A DNA stretch of 50,743 bases, taken from contig NZ_JAHLDU010000024.1 in the NCBI RefSeq assembly GCF_018861905.1, forward strand, positions 1 through 50,743, given 5' to 3'. Below, piece after piece: positions 16,076 through 25,583 of the stretch. The notes under the pieces were generated by a model that saw only the letters and a list, made by a program, of their open reading frames with translations, searched no databases and was not told where the DNA came from. Made by a program: the position numbers and the translations under genes. Within the stretch, counting starts at the first letter, position 1. Each line of letters opens with the position of its first letter. This DNA is from Clostridium sp. DSM 17811 (GTDB lineage Bacteria; Bacillota; Clostridia; Clostridiales; Clostridiaceae).

Positions 16076-17689
16076 ATGTATAAACTAATTTTAGTTGATG
16101 ATGAAGAAGAAGTAAGAAATGGTATAATACAAAAAATAAATTGGGAGTTATATGGATTTACACTAGTGGGGGAAGCCGAAAATGGTAGAGAAGCTTTGGA
16201 AATGGCAGAAATATTTACTCCAGATGTAGTTATAACGGATATTAAAATGCCTTTTATGGATGGACTTCAACTTTCGGAGTTGTTAAAAAAAAGGTTTCCA
16301 ACAATTAAGATAATAATTTTAACTGGATTTGATAAATTTGAATATGCACGAAATGCTGTAAAGTTAAATGTTGTTGAGTATGCGCTAAAGCCTGTTTCTT
16401 CAAAAGAATTAATTGAGGTACTTTTAAGGGTTAAAGGGCAGATAGATGATGAGATGTTAAAAAAAGAGGATGTGGAAGTTCTTAAGGAATATTATATAAA
16501 GAGTTTGCCCATATTGAAAGAAAAATTTCTTACTTATTTAATTACTAGTAAGTTAAATAAGGAGGAAATACAAGAGGAAGTTAAAAATTATGATATTAAC
16601 TTAAATGGGAATCGATTTGTTGTAGCGGTTATAAATATTGATTACAAAGTTACACATCAAAACTTGAAAATGGATAACAGTAATGAAACAGATTTGACCA
16701 AATTCGCAGTCTTTAATATAATCGAAGAAATCGTTTACCAAAACCGGAGGGGTATTGTGTTTATGCATAATAATCTGATTGTATTAATTAGTCCATTTTT
16801 AGAAGAGGATAGGGATGGTATTTTTAATAAAATTCAATCTACACTTGAAGAGATAAGACAGAGTATAGAAAAGTATTTAGAAATTACGATTACAATCGGT
16901 ATTGGAACAATTGTAAATGAAGTATCAAGTATAGCTGATTCCTATCAGAATGCTATTTATGCATTAGATTATAGATTTATTATGGGTAAAAATCGAATTA
17001 TTTGGATAGAAGATATTGAGCCAGGTAGTAAAGAAAAAATAGTTTTTGATGAAATTATGGAACATGACCTTAGAAGCTCCATTAAAGTAGGAACAGAAGT
17101 AGAAATTATTAAAACAATAGATAATTTATTCTATCAACTTGTAGATGCAAAGGCTCCATTTAAACATTTTCAAATATATTTATTAGAAATTCTCACAACT
17201 ATAATTAAAACAGCGGAGAGTTTAAATGTAGATATGACATATGTTTTTGGAGAAAATTATAATTTATTTGTAGAACTATATGGATTTAATGATTTGAATC
17301 AGGTTAAGGATTGGTTTGAGTATATATCTATAAAAATAATGAACTATATTATAAAGGACAGGAAAGATAGTTGTACGCTTTTAGTTGAAAAAAGTAAGGC
17401 ATATATAAATAAATTTTATAGTGATAGTAGTATAAACATTAATAGTATTTGTAGTTATCTATATATAAGTCCAACTTATTTTAGTTTTATTTTTAAAAGA
17501 GAAACGAAAATGACTTTTATAAATTATTTAACGAAGACTAGACTGGAGGCTTCGAAGGATCTAATAAAGACCACAAAGATGAAGTCTTTTGAAATAGCAT
17601 ACAAAGTAGGATATGCAGAACCAAATTATTTTAGTTATTGTTTTAAAAAGCAATTTGGAATTTCTCCATCTGAGTATAGAAATAATTAA
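16076..17689 (+). CDS. YesN-type AraC-family response regulator
   Basis: A 537-residue regulator: CheY-like receiver (1-120) with Asp55 in VVITDIKMPFMDG, a long middle region of about 300 residues typical of YesN proteins, and a C-terminal AraC helix-turn-helix pair (about 440-535, including ISPTYFSFIFKRE and KKQFGISPSEYR). ATG at 16076 follows GGGGGAGA; a TTG at 16064 behind AGGTGG would add four residues and cannot be excluded. The partner kinase starts 35 nt after the stop. Likely target: the mglB promoter downstream. Confidence 0.93.
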   Translation: MYKLILVDDEEEVRNGIIQKINWELYGFTLVGEAENGREALEMAEIFTPDVVITDIKMPFMDGLQLSELLKKRFPTIKIIILTGFDKFEYARNAVKLNVVEYALKPVSSKELIEVLLRVKGQIDDEMLKKEDVEVLKEYYIKSLPILKEKFLTYLITSKLNKEEIQEEVKNYDINLNGNRFVVAVINIDYKVTHQNLKMDNSNETDLTKFAVFNIIEEIVYQNRRGIVFMHNNLIVLISPFLEEDRDGIFNKIQSTLEEIRQSIEKYLEITITIGIGTIVNEVSSIADSYQNAIYALDYRFIMGKNRIIWIEDIEPGSKEKIVFDEIMEHDLRSSIKVGTEVEIIKTIDNLFYQLVDAKAPFKHFQIYLLEILTTIIKTAESLNVDMTYVFGENYNLFVELYGFNDLNQVKDWFEYISIKIMNYIIKDRKDSCTLLVEKSKAYINKFYSDSSININSICSYLYISPTYFSFIFKRETKMTFINYLTKTRLEASKDLIKTTKMKSFEIAYKVGYAEPNYFSYCFKKQFGISPSEYRNN

Positions 17690-17724
17690 TAAAAAATTAT
17701 TAATAGCTAGGAGGAGGTGGAATT

Positions 17725-19488
17725 TTGAATAATAGGATTAAGAGATTTTTAAATAACCCATCTAAGACTGTAGTCTCTTCCTTTAAAGTAAGAGGGATAC
17801 AATTTATTATTACAATATCATTTACACTCATTACAGTATTTGCTATGCTTTTTGTTGGGATTTTGATTTACAATAAATCTTCAAATTTGCTTGAGAATAA
17901 CGCTACGTTAAGTACAAAACAATTAGTCAATCAAGTTAATTCTAATATTGAGTACTATCTAAAAAGTACTAAGGAAGTATCGAATTTATTAGAAAAAAAT
18001 ATTTATTTGAATGAAAACATTCCCAATAGTAAGTTACAAGATCAAATGAATGTAATACAAACTATTAGAGAAGATATAACCAGTGTAGCTGTGTTTTCAG
18101 ATAAAGGTGAACTTATAATTGGATCTCCATCATTAATATTAAAGGACAAAGTGAATATTATAAATCAGGATTGGTTTAAATCGGCAATAAATAAATCAGA
18201 AAACATAAAGTTTTCACTACCACATGTACAAAATCTATTTAATGGAAAACATGATTGGGTTGTTTCATTAAGCAGAGGTATATATTTTTATAGTGGGACT
18301 AAAAAAGTTCATGGTGTGCTTTTAGTTGATATGAATTATAGCACAATAGGTCAGCTATGCCAAAATATATCAATAGGGAAAAGAGGCTATATTTATATCG
18401 TTGATTCTGATAATAATATAATATATCATCCGCAACAACAACTAATTAACATTGGATTAAAGTCTGAGAAACGTGAAGATTATTTGGGTAGCTATATAGA
18501 AGATTCAGATGAAGGAAAAAAATTAGTTACAATTAAGACGGTCAATTATACAAATTGGAAAGTTGTAGCGGTAGCATATATGTCAGAAATATCTGATTTA
18601 AAAAAAACAGGTACAAACTTTATAGGCTGGATTTTGTTTGTTTGTATTATATTAGTTATATTTATATTTGGGTTTATTTCAGCTAAAATATCACATCCGA
18701 TAAAGCAACTTGAGGAATCAATGAAAAGAGTAGAAGAAGGAGAATTTAATATATACATTGATGTTAAAGGTGAAGATGAGGTGGAAAGATTAGCCACAGC
18801 ATTTAATTTGATGATTTCTAAAGTTAGGTATCTTATGGGACAAATAGTAATGGAACAGGAAGCAAAAAGAAAAAGCGAGTTAGATGCTTTGCAAGCACAG
18901 ATCAACCCACATTTTTTATATAACACATTAGATTCAATAGTATGGATGGCTGAAAATGGGAAAAATGACGGTGTAATAACAATGGTAACTGCTCTTGCTA
19001 AACTATTTAGGATAAGCATAAGTAGAGGGAGAAATATTATTACAGTTCGTGAAGAAATAGAACATGCAAAAAATTACTTGATAATTCAAAAGATTAGATA
19101 TAAAAATAAATTTAAGTTTGAAATTATAACGCAAGAGGAGGTTTTAGAGTATAAAACCACAAAGTTAATATTGCAACCTCTCATAGAAAACTCAATTTAC
19201 CATGGCATTGAGTATATGGTAGATGAAGGGTTTATAAGAATATCTGTTTCCATTACTAATGGTAAGTTGTTATATGAAGTATCTGATAATGGCCTTGGAA
19301 TTGACCCTGAAAAATTAAAGCATCTACTTGAGTATAGAGTGAAAACAGATAGCGGTTCAGGTGTTGGAGTTAAAAATGTGCATGAGAGAATTCAGATAAG
19401 ATATGGAATGGAATATGGGCTTGAAATACAAAGTGAAATTGAAGAGGGCACTACAATTAAAATCTGGCTGCCTCTTATAAAAGAATAA
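17725..19488 (+). CDS. YesM-type sensor histidine kinase with extracellular dCache domain
   Basis: A 587-residue kinase: TM1 about 30-52, extracellular dCache-type domain to about 290, TM2 about 298-320, HAMP to about 375, His_kinase domain with QINPHFLYNTLDSI (His396), and HATPase_c with LIENSIYHG, DNGLGIDPE and GSGVGVKNV. TTG start behind AGGAGGAGGTGG. It lies between its regulator and two membrane-anchored sugar-binding proteins, which may present a ligand to its extracellular domain. Confidence 0.93.
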   Translation: MNNRIKRFLNNPSKTVVSSFKVRGIQFIITISFTLITVFAMLFVGILIYNKSSNLLENNATLSTKQLVNQVNSNIEYYLKSTKEVSNLLEKNIYLNENIPNSKLQDQMNVIQTIREDITSVAVFSDKGELIIGSPSLILKDKVNIINQDWFKSAINKSENIKFSLPHVQNLFNGKHDWVVSLSRGIYFYSGTKKVHGVLLVDMNYSTIGQLCQNISIGKRGYIYIVDSDNNIIYHPQQQLINIGLKSEKREDYLGSYIEDSDEGKKLVTIKTVNYTNWKVVAVAYMSEISDLKKTGTNFIGWILFVCIILVIFIFGFISAKISHPIKQLEESMKRVEEGEFNIYIDVKGEDEVERLATAFNLMISKVRYLMGQIVMEQEAKRKSELDALQAQINPHFLYNTLDSIVWMAENGKNDGVITMVTALAKLFRISISRGRNIITVREEIEHAKNYLIIQKIRYKNKFKFEIITQEEVLEYKTTKLILQPLIENSIYHGIEYMVDEGFIRISVSITNGKLLYEVSDNGLGIDPEKLKHLLEYRVKTDSGSGVGVKNVHERIQIRYGMEYGLEIQSEIEEGTTIKIWLPLIKE

Positions 19489-19505
19489 GGCGGTGAGTAT
19501 GTATT

Positions 19506-20483
19506 ATGTTTAAAAAAAATAGTTCAATATTTATTTTGATTTTTATACTTCTTATCTCACCATTTTTATTTGGAATTGTGAATTTAAGCACAAAGAATCA
19601 TGATGATCCTAAAAAAATATCATTAATATTAAAAACACAAAATGGTGATTATTGGAAAAATGTTAGAATGGGTGCTGAAGTTGCTGCTAAAGAATTTAAT
19701 GTAAAGGTGGATTTTACGTCAACAAAAGATGAAACCGATATTGATGGGCAGGCAGGCCTTGTAAATGATGCTATTCAAAGAAAAACAGATGCTTTAATAT
19801 TGGCATTAGGTGACAATAATAAAATTGTAAATGTAACTGAAAAAGCTGTAAGTGTAAAAATACCTGTATTAGTCATAGATAATAAACTAAGTAGTAATAA
19901 AATAAATAGTTATATAGCTACAAATAATGTTAAAGCTGGAAAAATAGCAGGTGAAAAACTTATTTCTTTATCTAATGTAAATTCGAGAATTGCAATTATT
20001 AATTTTACTAAAGAATCAAGTAATAATAAGGAAAGAGAAGATGGGTTAATGTCGATAATCTCAAAACACCCGGAAATGAAGGTTGTATACAAGGAACCTG
20101 TTGCCCCCGATTCAGAGAGTGCATTGGTACTTACAAAAAAACTTATTTTAGGTGGTGAAAGGATCAATTCGATAATAGCATTAAATTATATAAGTTCTAT
20201 TGGAGTAGCACAAGCGATTGATGAATTGGGACTTGCAGGTAAAATAAATGTCATTACATTTGACAATACTCCAGAAGAAATAGAATATTTAGAAAAAGGA
20301 GTTATAGAAGCCATTGTTACTCAGAGTCCTTTTGGTATGGGGTATTTAGCTGTTAAGTATGCAGTTTTGACCGTGCAAGGAAAGAAAATACCAAAATATG
20401 TTGACACAGGGTTAGTCGTAATAGATAGGAATAACATGTATTTACCAAAATACCAAAAAATATTATTTCCATTCACACAATAG
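19506..20483 (+). CDS. Membrane-anchored periplasmic-binding-protein-like sugar sensor
   Basis: A 325-residue type-1 periplasmic binding protein (Peripla_BP_4, RbsB-like). The N-terminal helix (about 8-28) has no lipobox cysteine, so it probably stays as an uncleaved anchor. Family signs: SLILKTQNGDYWKNVRMGAE, DALILALGD, IPVLVIDNKL and VITFDNTPEE. It begins 17 nt after the YesM kinase and ahead of a second binding protein, not next to permease genes. This resembles the XylFII-LytS-YesN xylose sensor of C. beijerinckii, in which an anchored binding protein delivers the sugar signal to the kinase. The ligand is not evident. Confidence 0.85.
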   Translation: MFKKNSSIFILIFILLISPFLFGIVNLSTKNHDDPKKISLILKTQNGDYWKNVRMGAEVAAKEFNVKVDFTSTKDETDIDGQAGLVNDAIQRKTDALILALGDNNKIVNVTEKAVSVKIPVLVIDNKLSSNKINSYIATNNVKAGKIAGEKLISLSNVNSRIAIINFTKESSNNKEREDGLMSIISKHPEMKVVYKEPVAPDSESALVLTKKLILGGERINSIIALNYISSIGVAQAIDELGLAGKINVITFDNTPEEIEYLEKGVIEAIVTQSPFGMGYLAVKYAVLTVQGKKIPKYVDTGLVVIDRNNMYLPKYQKILFPFTQ

Positions 20484-20508
20484 ATATACATATATAGGGA
20501 GAAGTCTA

Positions 20509-21561
20509 ATGAAGAATATAAAAAAAAATATAATAGTTTTCATATTGATTAGCGTGGTTTTCATTTTTATATGGTATATATACAATAATGCTAGTTCAAA
20601 GGTCGGATATAAGACTGATCTTCCTAAAGTTGGTGCAGCTATTTATAAATATGATGATGAATTTATGTCTTATATATTAAATTCAATGGAGGATGAATCA
20701 TACGGGAAAGTTGCATTGAATGTAAATGATTCTCAAAATGATCAGAACATACAACTTAGGCAAGTAGATGAAATGATTTCAAATGGAGTACGGGCAATAG
20801 CAATAAATTTAGTGGATCCAAAAGCTGCACAAATTGTAATTAATAAAGCAAAAGCATGGGACTTACCTGTTATATTTTTTAACAAGGAGCCTGAATCATC
20901 AGTTTTAAACAGCTATAACAAAGCATGGTTCGTTGGTACAGATTCGAAGGAAGCTGGAATTTTGCAAGGAAAAATGATAGTTGATCTTTGGAATCAAAAT
21001 AAGAGTAAATGGGACAAAAATCATGATGGAAAGTTATCATATGTGTTACTTAAAGGTGAACCAGGACATCCAGATGCAGAGGCACGTAGCAAATATGCTT
21101 TAGATGAAATTAAAAAGGCAGGTATTCCTGTAGAAAAGCTTGATGAAGCAACTGCTATGTGGGATGCGGCAAAAGCTAAGGACAAGATGGATGCATGGAT
21201 ATCAAAATTTAATAATAAAATAGAATTTGTAATTTCTAATAATGATGTTATGGCACTCGGTGCTATAGATTCTTTAGAAAAAGCGGGATATTTATCTGGT
21301 AATAAGTTTATACCTGTAGTTGGAATAGATGCTATTCCAGCTGCTATTAAAAAGATAAAAGAAGGTAAAATGGTTGGTACAGTATTGAATGATGCCAATA
21401 GTCAAGGTAAAGCAATAATTGATTTAGTTGCAAATGTTGCAAAGGGTAAAAATATATTTAGCGGAACCTCCTGGAGGGGAAATAGTGATAAGTCTGTACG
21501 TATTCATTACGTTATCATAATTAAGGATAACGTTGATGAAGCAGAGCAAGCATATAAATAA
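20509..21561 (+). CDS. Membrane-anchored galactose/glucose-binding protein (MglB paralogue, probable sensor)
   Basis: A 350-residue protein with an N-terminal anchor helix (about 5-23) without a lipobox. The body is strikingly like MglB: calcium loop DKNHDGKLS, LLKGEPGHPDAEARS, the ligand-stacking Trp in ATAMWDAAKAKDKMDAW, SNNDVMALGA and VVGIDAIP. These are the residues that bind galactose or glucose and Ca2+ in E. coli MglB. A transport-type MglB with a lipobox follows as a separate gene, so this copy is more likely a fixed sensor for the YesM/YesN pair. RBS GGGAGAAG precedes the ATG. Confidence 0.87.
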   Translation: MKNIKKNIIVFILISVVFIFIWYIYNNASSKVGYKTDLPKVGAAIYKYDDEFMSYILNSMEDESYGKVALNVNDSQNDQNIQLRQVDEMISNGVRAIAINLVDPKAAQIVINKAKAWDLPVIFFNKEPESSVLNSYNKAWFVGTDSKEAGILQGKMIVDLWNQNKSKWDKNHDGKLSYVLLKGEPGHPDAEARSKYALDEIKKAGIPVEKLDEATAMWDAAKAKDKMDAWISKFNNKIEFVISNNDVMALGAIDSLEKAGYLSGNKFIPVVGIDAIPAAIKKIKEGKMVGTVLNDANSQGKAIIDLVANVAKGKNIFSGTSWRGNSDKSVRIHYVIIIKDNVDEAEQAYK

Positions 21562-21661
21562 TTACCCTATACCATTAAATGTAAAAACAACGTGGAATTT
21601 TAATATATCACAGTAGTATTTTGTATTAATATTAAATATTTTTGATGGTATTATTAAGTCA

Positions 21662-21675
21662 AGTCAACGTTTACA
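21662..21675 (+). promoter_or_regulatory. cre-like CcpA site upstream of mglB
   Basis: On the minus strand TGTAAACGTTGACT matches 13 of 14 positions of the cre consensus TGWAANCGNTNWCA. It lies 24 bp before the mglB start, where CcpA binding would block transcription. The preceding gene ends 100 nt upstream, and the region between is AT-rich without an obvious terminator. Confidence 0.7.
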
Positions 21676-21698
21676 TTTAGAAATCGGGGGGGAAATTC

Positions 21699-22742
21699 AT
21701 GAAAAAAGCAATTACAATGATTCTAGTATCAGCAATGGTTACTTCTATGTTAGCAGGTTGTTCAAGTGGGAGTAAAACTGCAACTACAACTACAAGCAGT
21801 GAGGTTAAAAGTGTGTCAATAGGATGTACAATTTACAAATTTGATGATACTTTTTTAACTGGTGTTCGTAATTCAATAACTGCAGCTGCAACTGCTGCTA
21901 AAGCAAAGGTGGAAATTGTTGATAGTACAAATTCATCTGCTACGCAAAATGAAAAAATAGAATTGTTTATTACTAAAAAAGTAAATTCACTAGAAATTAA
22001 TCCTGTTGATTCCGCATCCGCAGGTGCTATCATTACTAAGGCAAAGAGTGCTAACATTCCAGTTGTATTTTTTAACCGTATGCCATCAGCTTCTGATATG
22101 AATACTTGGGATAAGGTTTATTATGTAGGAGCAAAACCTGAACAGTCAGGAATAATGCAAGGAAAAATATTAGCTGCATATTGGAAAGCTAATCCAAAAG
22201 CAGACACGAATAAAGATGGAATTATGGATTATGTTATGATCACTGGTGAACCAGGACACCCTGATGCTATTGCCAGAACTAAAGCTTCAATAGCTGAAAT
22301 AGTTAAAGAAGGAATAAAAGTTAATTTGGTAGCTACAGATACTGGTATGTGGGACCGTGTTAAGGCACAAGATAAAATGCAATCAATTTTAGCCGCTAAA
22401 GGTAATAAAGTTGAAGCAGTACTCGCAAATAACGATGATATGGCTCTTGGTGCAATATCTGCATTAAAAGCTGCTGGATACTTTAAAGGCACTAAATATA
22501 TGCCAGTTGTTGGTGTTGATGCTACAGCTCCAGGAATTGCAGCTTTAGCTGATGGATCTATGCTTGGAACAGTATTAAATGATGCTAAAAATCAAGGAAT
22601 TGCTACTTTTAATATTTCAAAATTGCTAGCTGAAGGTAAAGTACCAACTAGTGAAAATGCTGGATATACATTAACAGATAAAAAATATGTATGGATAGAC
22701 TACAAACAAATAACTAAAGCAAATATGAGTGATGCTAAATAA
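21699..22742 (+). CDS. mglB: Galactose/methyl-galactoside ABC transporter substrate-binding lipoprotein
   Basis: A 347-residue lipoprotein with signal peptide and lipobox LAGC (Cys21), then a type-1 binding fold. MglB hallmarks: calcium loop DTNKDGIMD, GEPGHPDAIART, the stacking Trp in DTGMWDRVKAQDKM, NNDDMALGA, VVGVDATAPG and GTVLNDAKNQ. It delivers galactose, glucose or methyl-galactoside to MglAC. RBS GGGGGGG precedes the ATG. First gene of mglBAC and probably repressed by CcpA through the cre upstream. Confidence 0.95.
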   Translation: MKKAITMILVSAMVTSMLAGCSSGSKTATTTTSSEVKSVSIGCTIYKFDDTFLTGVRNSITAAATAAKAKVEIVDSTNSSATQNEKIELFITKKVNSLEINPVDSASAGAIITKAKSANIPVVFFNRMPSASDMNTWDKVYYVGAKPEQSGIMQGKILAAYWKANPKADTNKDGIMDYVMITGEPGHPDAIARTKASIAEIVKEGIKVNLVATDTGMWDRVKAQDKMQSILAAKGNKVEAVLANNDDMALGAISALKAAGYFKGTKYMPVVGVDATAPGIAALADGSMLGTVLNDAKNQGIATFNISKLLAEGKVPTSENAGYTLTDKKYVWIDYKQITKANMSDAK

Positions 22743-22859
22743 ACTTATATACTTATAAATTATTAAATGTTTGTAAATAAACTAAAGTGCAATAGAAATT
22801 TATTGTACTTTGGTTTATTAATGAGATTATCTATTTTAATGTATACAGGGGGTGTTAAA

Positions 22860-24374
22860 ATGATGGAAGATAATTATTTGCTGGAATTAAATAACATATC
22901 CAAAGAATTTCCTGGTGTAAAGGCATTAGACGATGTAACGATGAAGGTCAGTCCTGGAAAAGTACATGCGCTAATGGGCGAAAATGGTGCTGGCAAATCT
23001 ACTCTTATGAAATGTCTTTTCGGTATATACACACAGGATTCTGGACAAATATTATTAAATGGCCAAAATGTAGTAACAAATAGTTCAAAGGATGCTCTAA
23101 ATCTTGGAATTGCAATGATTCATCAAGAGATTCATCCTGTTAAATTTAGAAATGTAATGGAGAATATGTGGCTTGGACGGTTGCCAATGCATGGAATTGG
23201 ACCTTTTCAATTAGTAGATGAGAAAAAAATGTACAAAGATACTAAAGAACTTTTTAAAAAACTTGGACTAGATATTAATCCTAATACAATAGTGGAAAAT
23301 TTATCGGTTTCTACAGTTCAACAGATGGAAATAGCAAAGGCGGTTTCTTACAATGCAAAAGTTATAATTATGGATGAGCCTACATCATCTCTTACTGAAA
23401 CTGAAGTAGGACATTTATTTAGAATAATTCGTGATTTACAAAAGACTGGTGTTGCTATAATTTACATATCACATAAAATGGAAGAAATTCTTCAAATTTC
23501 AGATGAAGTATCTGTAATGAGAGATGGAAAAATGATAGGTACTTGGGAAGCTAAGGAACTAAGTATTGATATGATAATTAAAAAAATGGTTGGACGTGAT
23601 TTAACTAATAGATTTCCAGAAAGAAAAAATGTACCTGGAGAGGAAATATTAAGGGTTGAAAAATTTACTTCACCATTTCCAAGATCATTTAAAGATGTTT
23701 CTTTTAATTTAAGAAAGGGTGAGGTACTTGGTGTAGGCGGACTTGTTGGAGCTCAAAGAACAGAAGTTATGGAAGCGGTTTTTGGTCTTAGAAGTTTGGA
23801 GTCAGGCAAAATTTTTATAAATGATAAAGAAGTTAAAATTAAGTCGCCAATGGACGCAAAAAAGCATAACATGGCTCTACTTACCGAGGAACGTCGTGCG
23901 ACTGGCATATTTCCAGTACTATCAATTTTGGAAAATATTGTTGTCGCAAATCAGTCAAAATATTTGAGTAAAGTGAAGATTTTAGATGACAAATTGCGTA
24001 AGGATGATTCGAATAAGAGTATAAAGCAGTTAAATATTAAAACACCTTCATTTAGAGAACTTATACAAAATTTATCTGGTGGTAACCAGCAGAAAGTTTT
24101 ACTAGCAAGGTGGCTTCTTACAGTGCCAGAGATATTGATTCTTGATGAACCAACACGTGGTATTGATGTAGGGGCAAAATTCGAGATTTATACAATTATT
24201 ACTGAACTTGCAAATCAAGGTAAAAGTATTATAATGATATCTTCTGAAATGCCTGAACTTTTAGGTATGTCTGATAGAATAATGGTAATGTGTGAGGGGC
24301 ATCTTTCGGGTATTATCGATGGAAAAGATGCTACAGAGGAAGCAGTAATGGGACTCGCTAGTAAGTATATGTAA
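22860..24374 (+). CDS. mglA: Galactose/methyl-galactoside ABC transporter ATP-binding protein
   Basis: A 504-residue double ATPase of the sugar (RbsA/MglA/XylG) class. The first half has Walker A GENGAGKST and Walker B VIIMDEPTSSLT; the second half lacks a canonical Walker A (GGLVGAQRTE), as is normal for this class, but has the signature LSGGNQQKV and Walker B ILILDEPTRGID. I place the start at ATG 22860, after CAGGGGGTG; an upstream in-frame ATG at 22767 would add 31 residues unlike the family and has no RBS. Second gene of mglBAC. Confidence 0.95.
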   Translation: MMEDNYLLELNNISKEFPGVKALDDVTMKVSPGKVHALMGENGAGKSTLMKCLFGIYTQDSGQILLNGQNVVTNSSKDALNLGIAMIHQEIHPVKFRNVMENMWLGRLPMHGIGPFQLVDEKKMYKDTKELFKKLGLDINPNTIVENLSVSTVQQMEIAKAVSYNAKVIIMDEPTSSLTETEVGHLFRIIRDLQKTGVAIIYISHKMEEILQISDEVSVMRDGKMIGTWEAKELSIDMIIKKMVGRDLTNRFPERKNVPGEEILRVEKFTSPFPRSFKDVSFNLRKGEVLGVGGLVGAQRTEVMEAVFGLRSLESGKIFINDKEVKIKSPMDAKKHNMALLTEERRATGIFPVLSILENIVVANQSKYLSKVKILDDKLRKDDSNKSIKQLNIKTPSFRELIQNLSGGNQQKVLLARWLLTVPEILILDEPTRGIDVGAKFEIYTIITELANQGKSIIMISSEMPELLGMSDRIMVMCEGHLSGIIDGKDATEEAVMGLASKYM

Positions 24375-24395
24375 TAGTCAGGGGGGGTAAGGGAA

Positions 24396-25400
24396 ATGGA
24401 AATAACTAAAAAGAAAAATATAGGTGCTTTTTTTAAACAAAATGCTATATATGTTGTTTTAGTAGTATTAATAATAGGTATTGCTGTAAAGGACCCACGA
24501 TTTATTTCACTTAGCACTGCTAAGGATATTTTGATTCAAAGTTCCACAAGAGTTATAATTGCACTTGGAGCTTGTTTTGCAATTCTAACAGCTGGAGCTG
24601 ATCTTTCAGCAGGACGTGTGGTAGGTCTTGCAGCAGTTATATCTGCTTCAATGATTCAAGCGGCTGATTATACAAGTAAATTTTATCCGAATTTAGGTCA
24701 TTTGCCAATGGTAGTTCCTATTTTAGCAGGTATTTTAGCTGGAGGTATAGTTGGTCTCTTAAATGGTTTTATAGTATCGAGGTTTGAGGTACCACCATTT
24801 ATAGCAACACTTGGAACAATGGTTATTGTTTATGGAGCAAACTCAATTTATTTTGATCTTCCTCCAAATAAATCACAGCCGATAGGTGGTCTAAGGGCTG
24901 ATTTTACTGCACTTGGAACACAATCATTTTTAGGAATTCCATATGTAATAATTATAGCAATTATAGTTACATTAGTAATCTATGTTGTTTTAAATAAGAC
25001 AAAGCTTGGTAAAGATGTATATGCTATAGGTGGAAATAGAGAAGCTGCGATAGTTTCAGGTATTAATGTAAAAAAATGTTTGCTTTGGATATATGTAATA
25101 GCAGGTGTACTTTATGGTATAGCTGGTGTTCTTGAAGCGGCGAGAACTGGTGGAGCTACAAATAATTATGGTAACGGTTACGAACTAGATGCAATCGCGG
25201 CTTGTGTTGTTGGTGGCTGGTCAGTTGCTGGTGGTGTTGGTACTGTGCCGGGTATTGTAGTAGGTGTACTTATATTTAGTGTTATTAATTACGGACTAAC
25301 ATTTATAGGGGTTAATCCATATTGGCAACAAATAATAAAAGGTTTAATTATAGTATCAGCAGTTGCAGTCGACATAAGAAAATACATTCGTAAGAAATAA
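24396..25400 (+). CDS. mglC: Galactose/methyl-galactoside ABC transporter permease
   Basis: A 334-residue BPD_transp_2 membrane protein with eight to ten hydrophobic helices. Conserved permease segments include TAGADLSAGRVVGLAAV, PPFIATLGTMVIVYG, YAIGGNREAAIVSGINV and ELDAIAACVVGG. It follows mglA by 21 nt with a GGGGGGTAAGGG RBS and ends at a strong terminator, closing the operon. Confidence 0.95.
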   Translation: MEITKKKNIGAFFKQNAIYVVLVVLIIGIAVKDPRFISLSTAKDILIQSSTRVIIALGACFAILTAGADLSAGRVVGLAAVISASMIQAADYTSKFYPNLGHLPMVVPILAGILAGGIVGLLNGFIVSRFEVPPFIATLGTMVIVYGANSIYFDLPPNKSQPIGGLRADFTALGTQSFLGIPYVIIIAIIVTLVIYVVLNKTKLGKDVYAIGGNREAAIVSGINVKKCLLWIYVIAGVLYGIAGVLEAARTGGATNNYGNGYELDAIAACVVGGWSVAGGVGTVPGIVVGVLIFSVINYGLTFIGVNPYWQQIIKGLIIVSAVAVDIRKYIRKK

Positions 25401-25443
25401 AGAAAATTTTATTAATTATATTTATATAAAAATAACTTAAAAA

Positions 25444-25490
25444 AAGTCATGGGATATTTCAAAATAAGAAATATCCCATGACTTATTTTA
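25444..25490 (+). terminator. Terminator of the mglBAC operon
   Basis: Perfect 17-bp stem AAGTCATGGGATATTTC / GAAATATCCCATGACTT with an AAAATAA loop, then ATTTTAG. Confidence 0.9.
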
Positions 25491-25583
25491 GCTTAAATAT
25501 TGGACAAGTAGTAACTGATGTTTTATCATATAGATAGAACATAAAATTTTTTATTAAATAAGAACTAAAGAGGAGATTAAAAC

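Noticed and set aside
18546-19019. 157-residue reverse-strand ORF
   Set aside because: It is antisense to the YesM kinase, whose motifs are intact on the plus strand; no own start signals.
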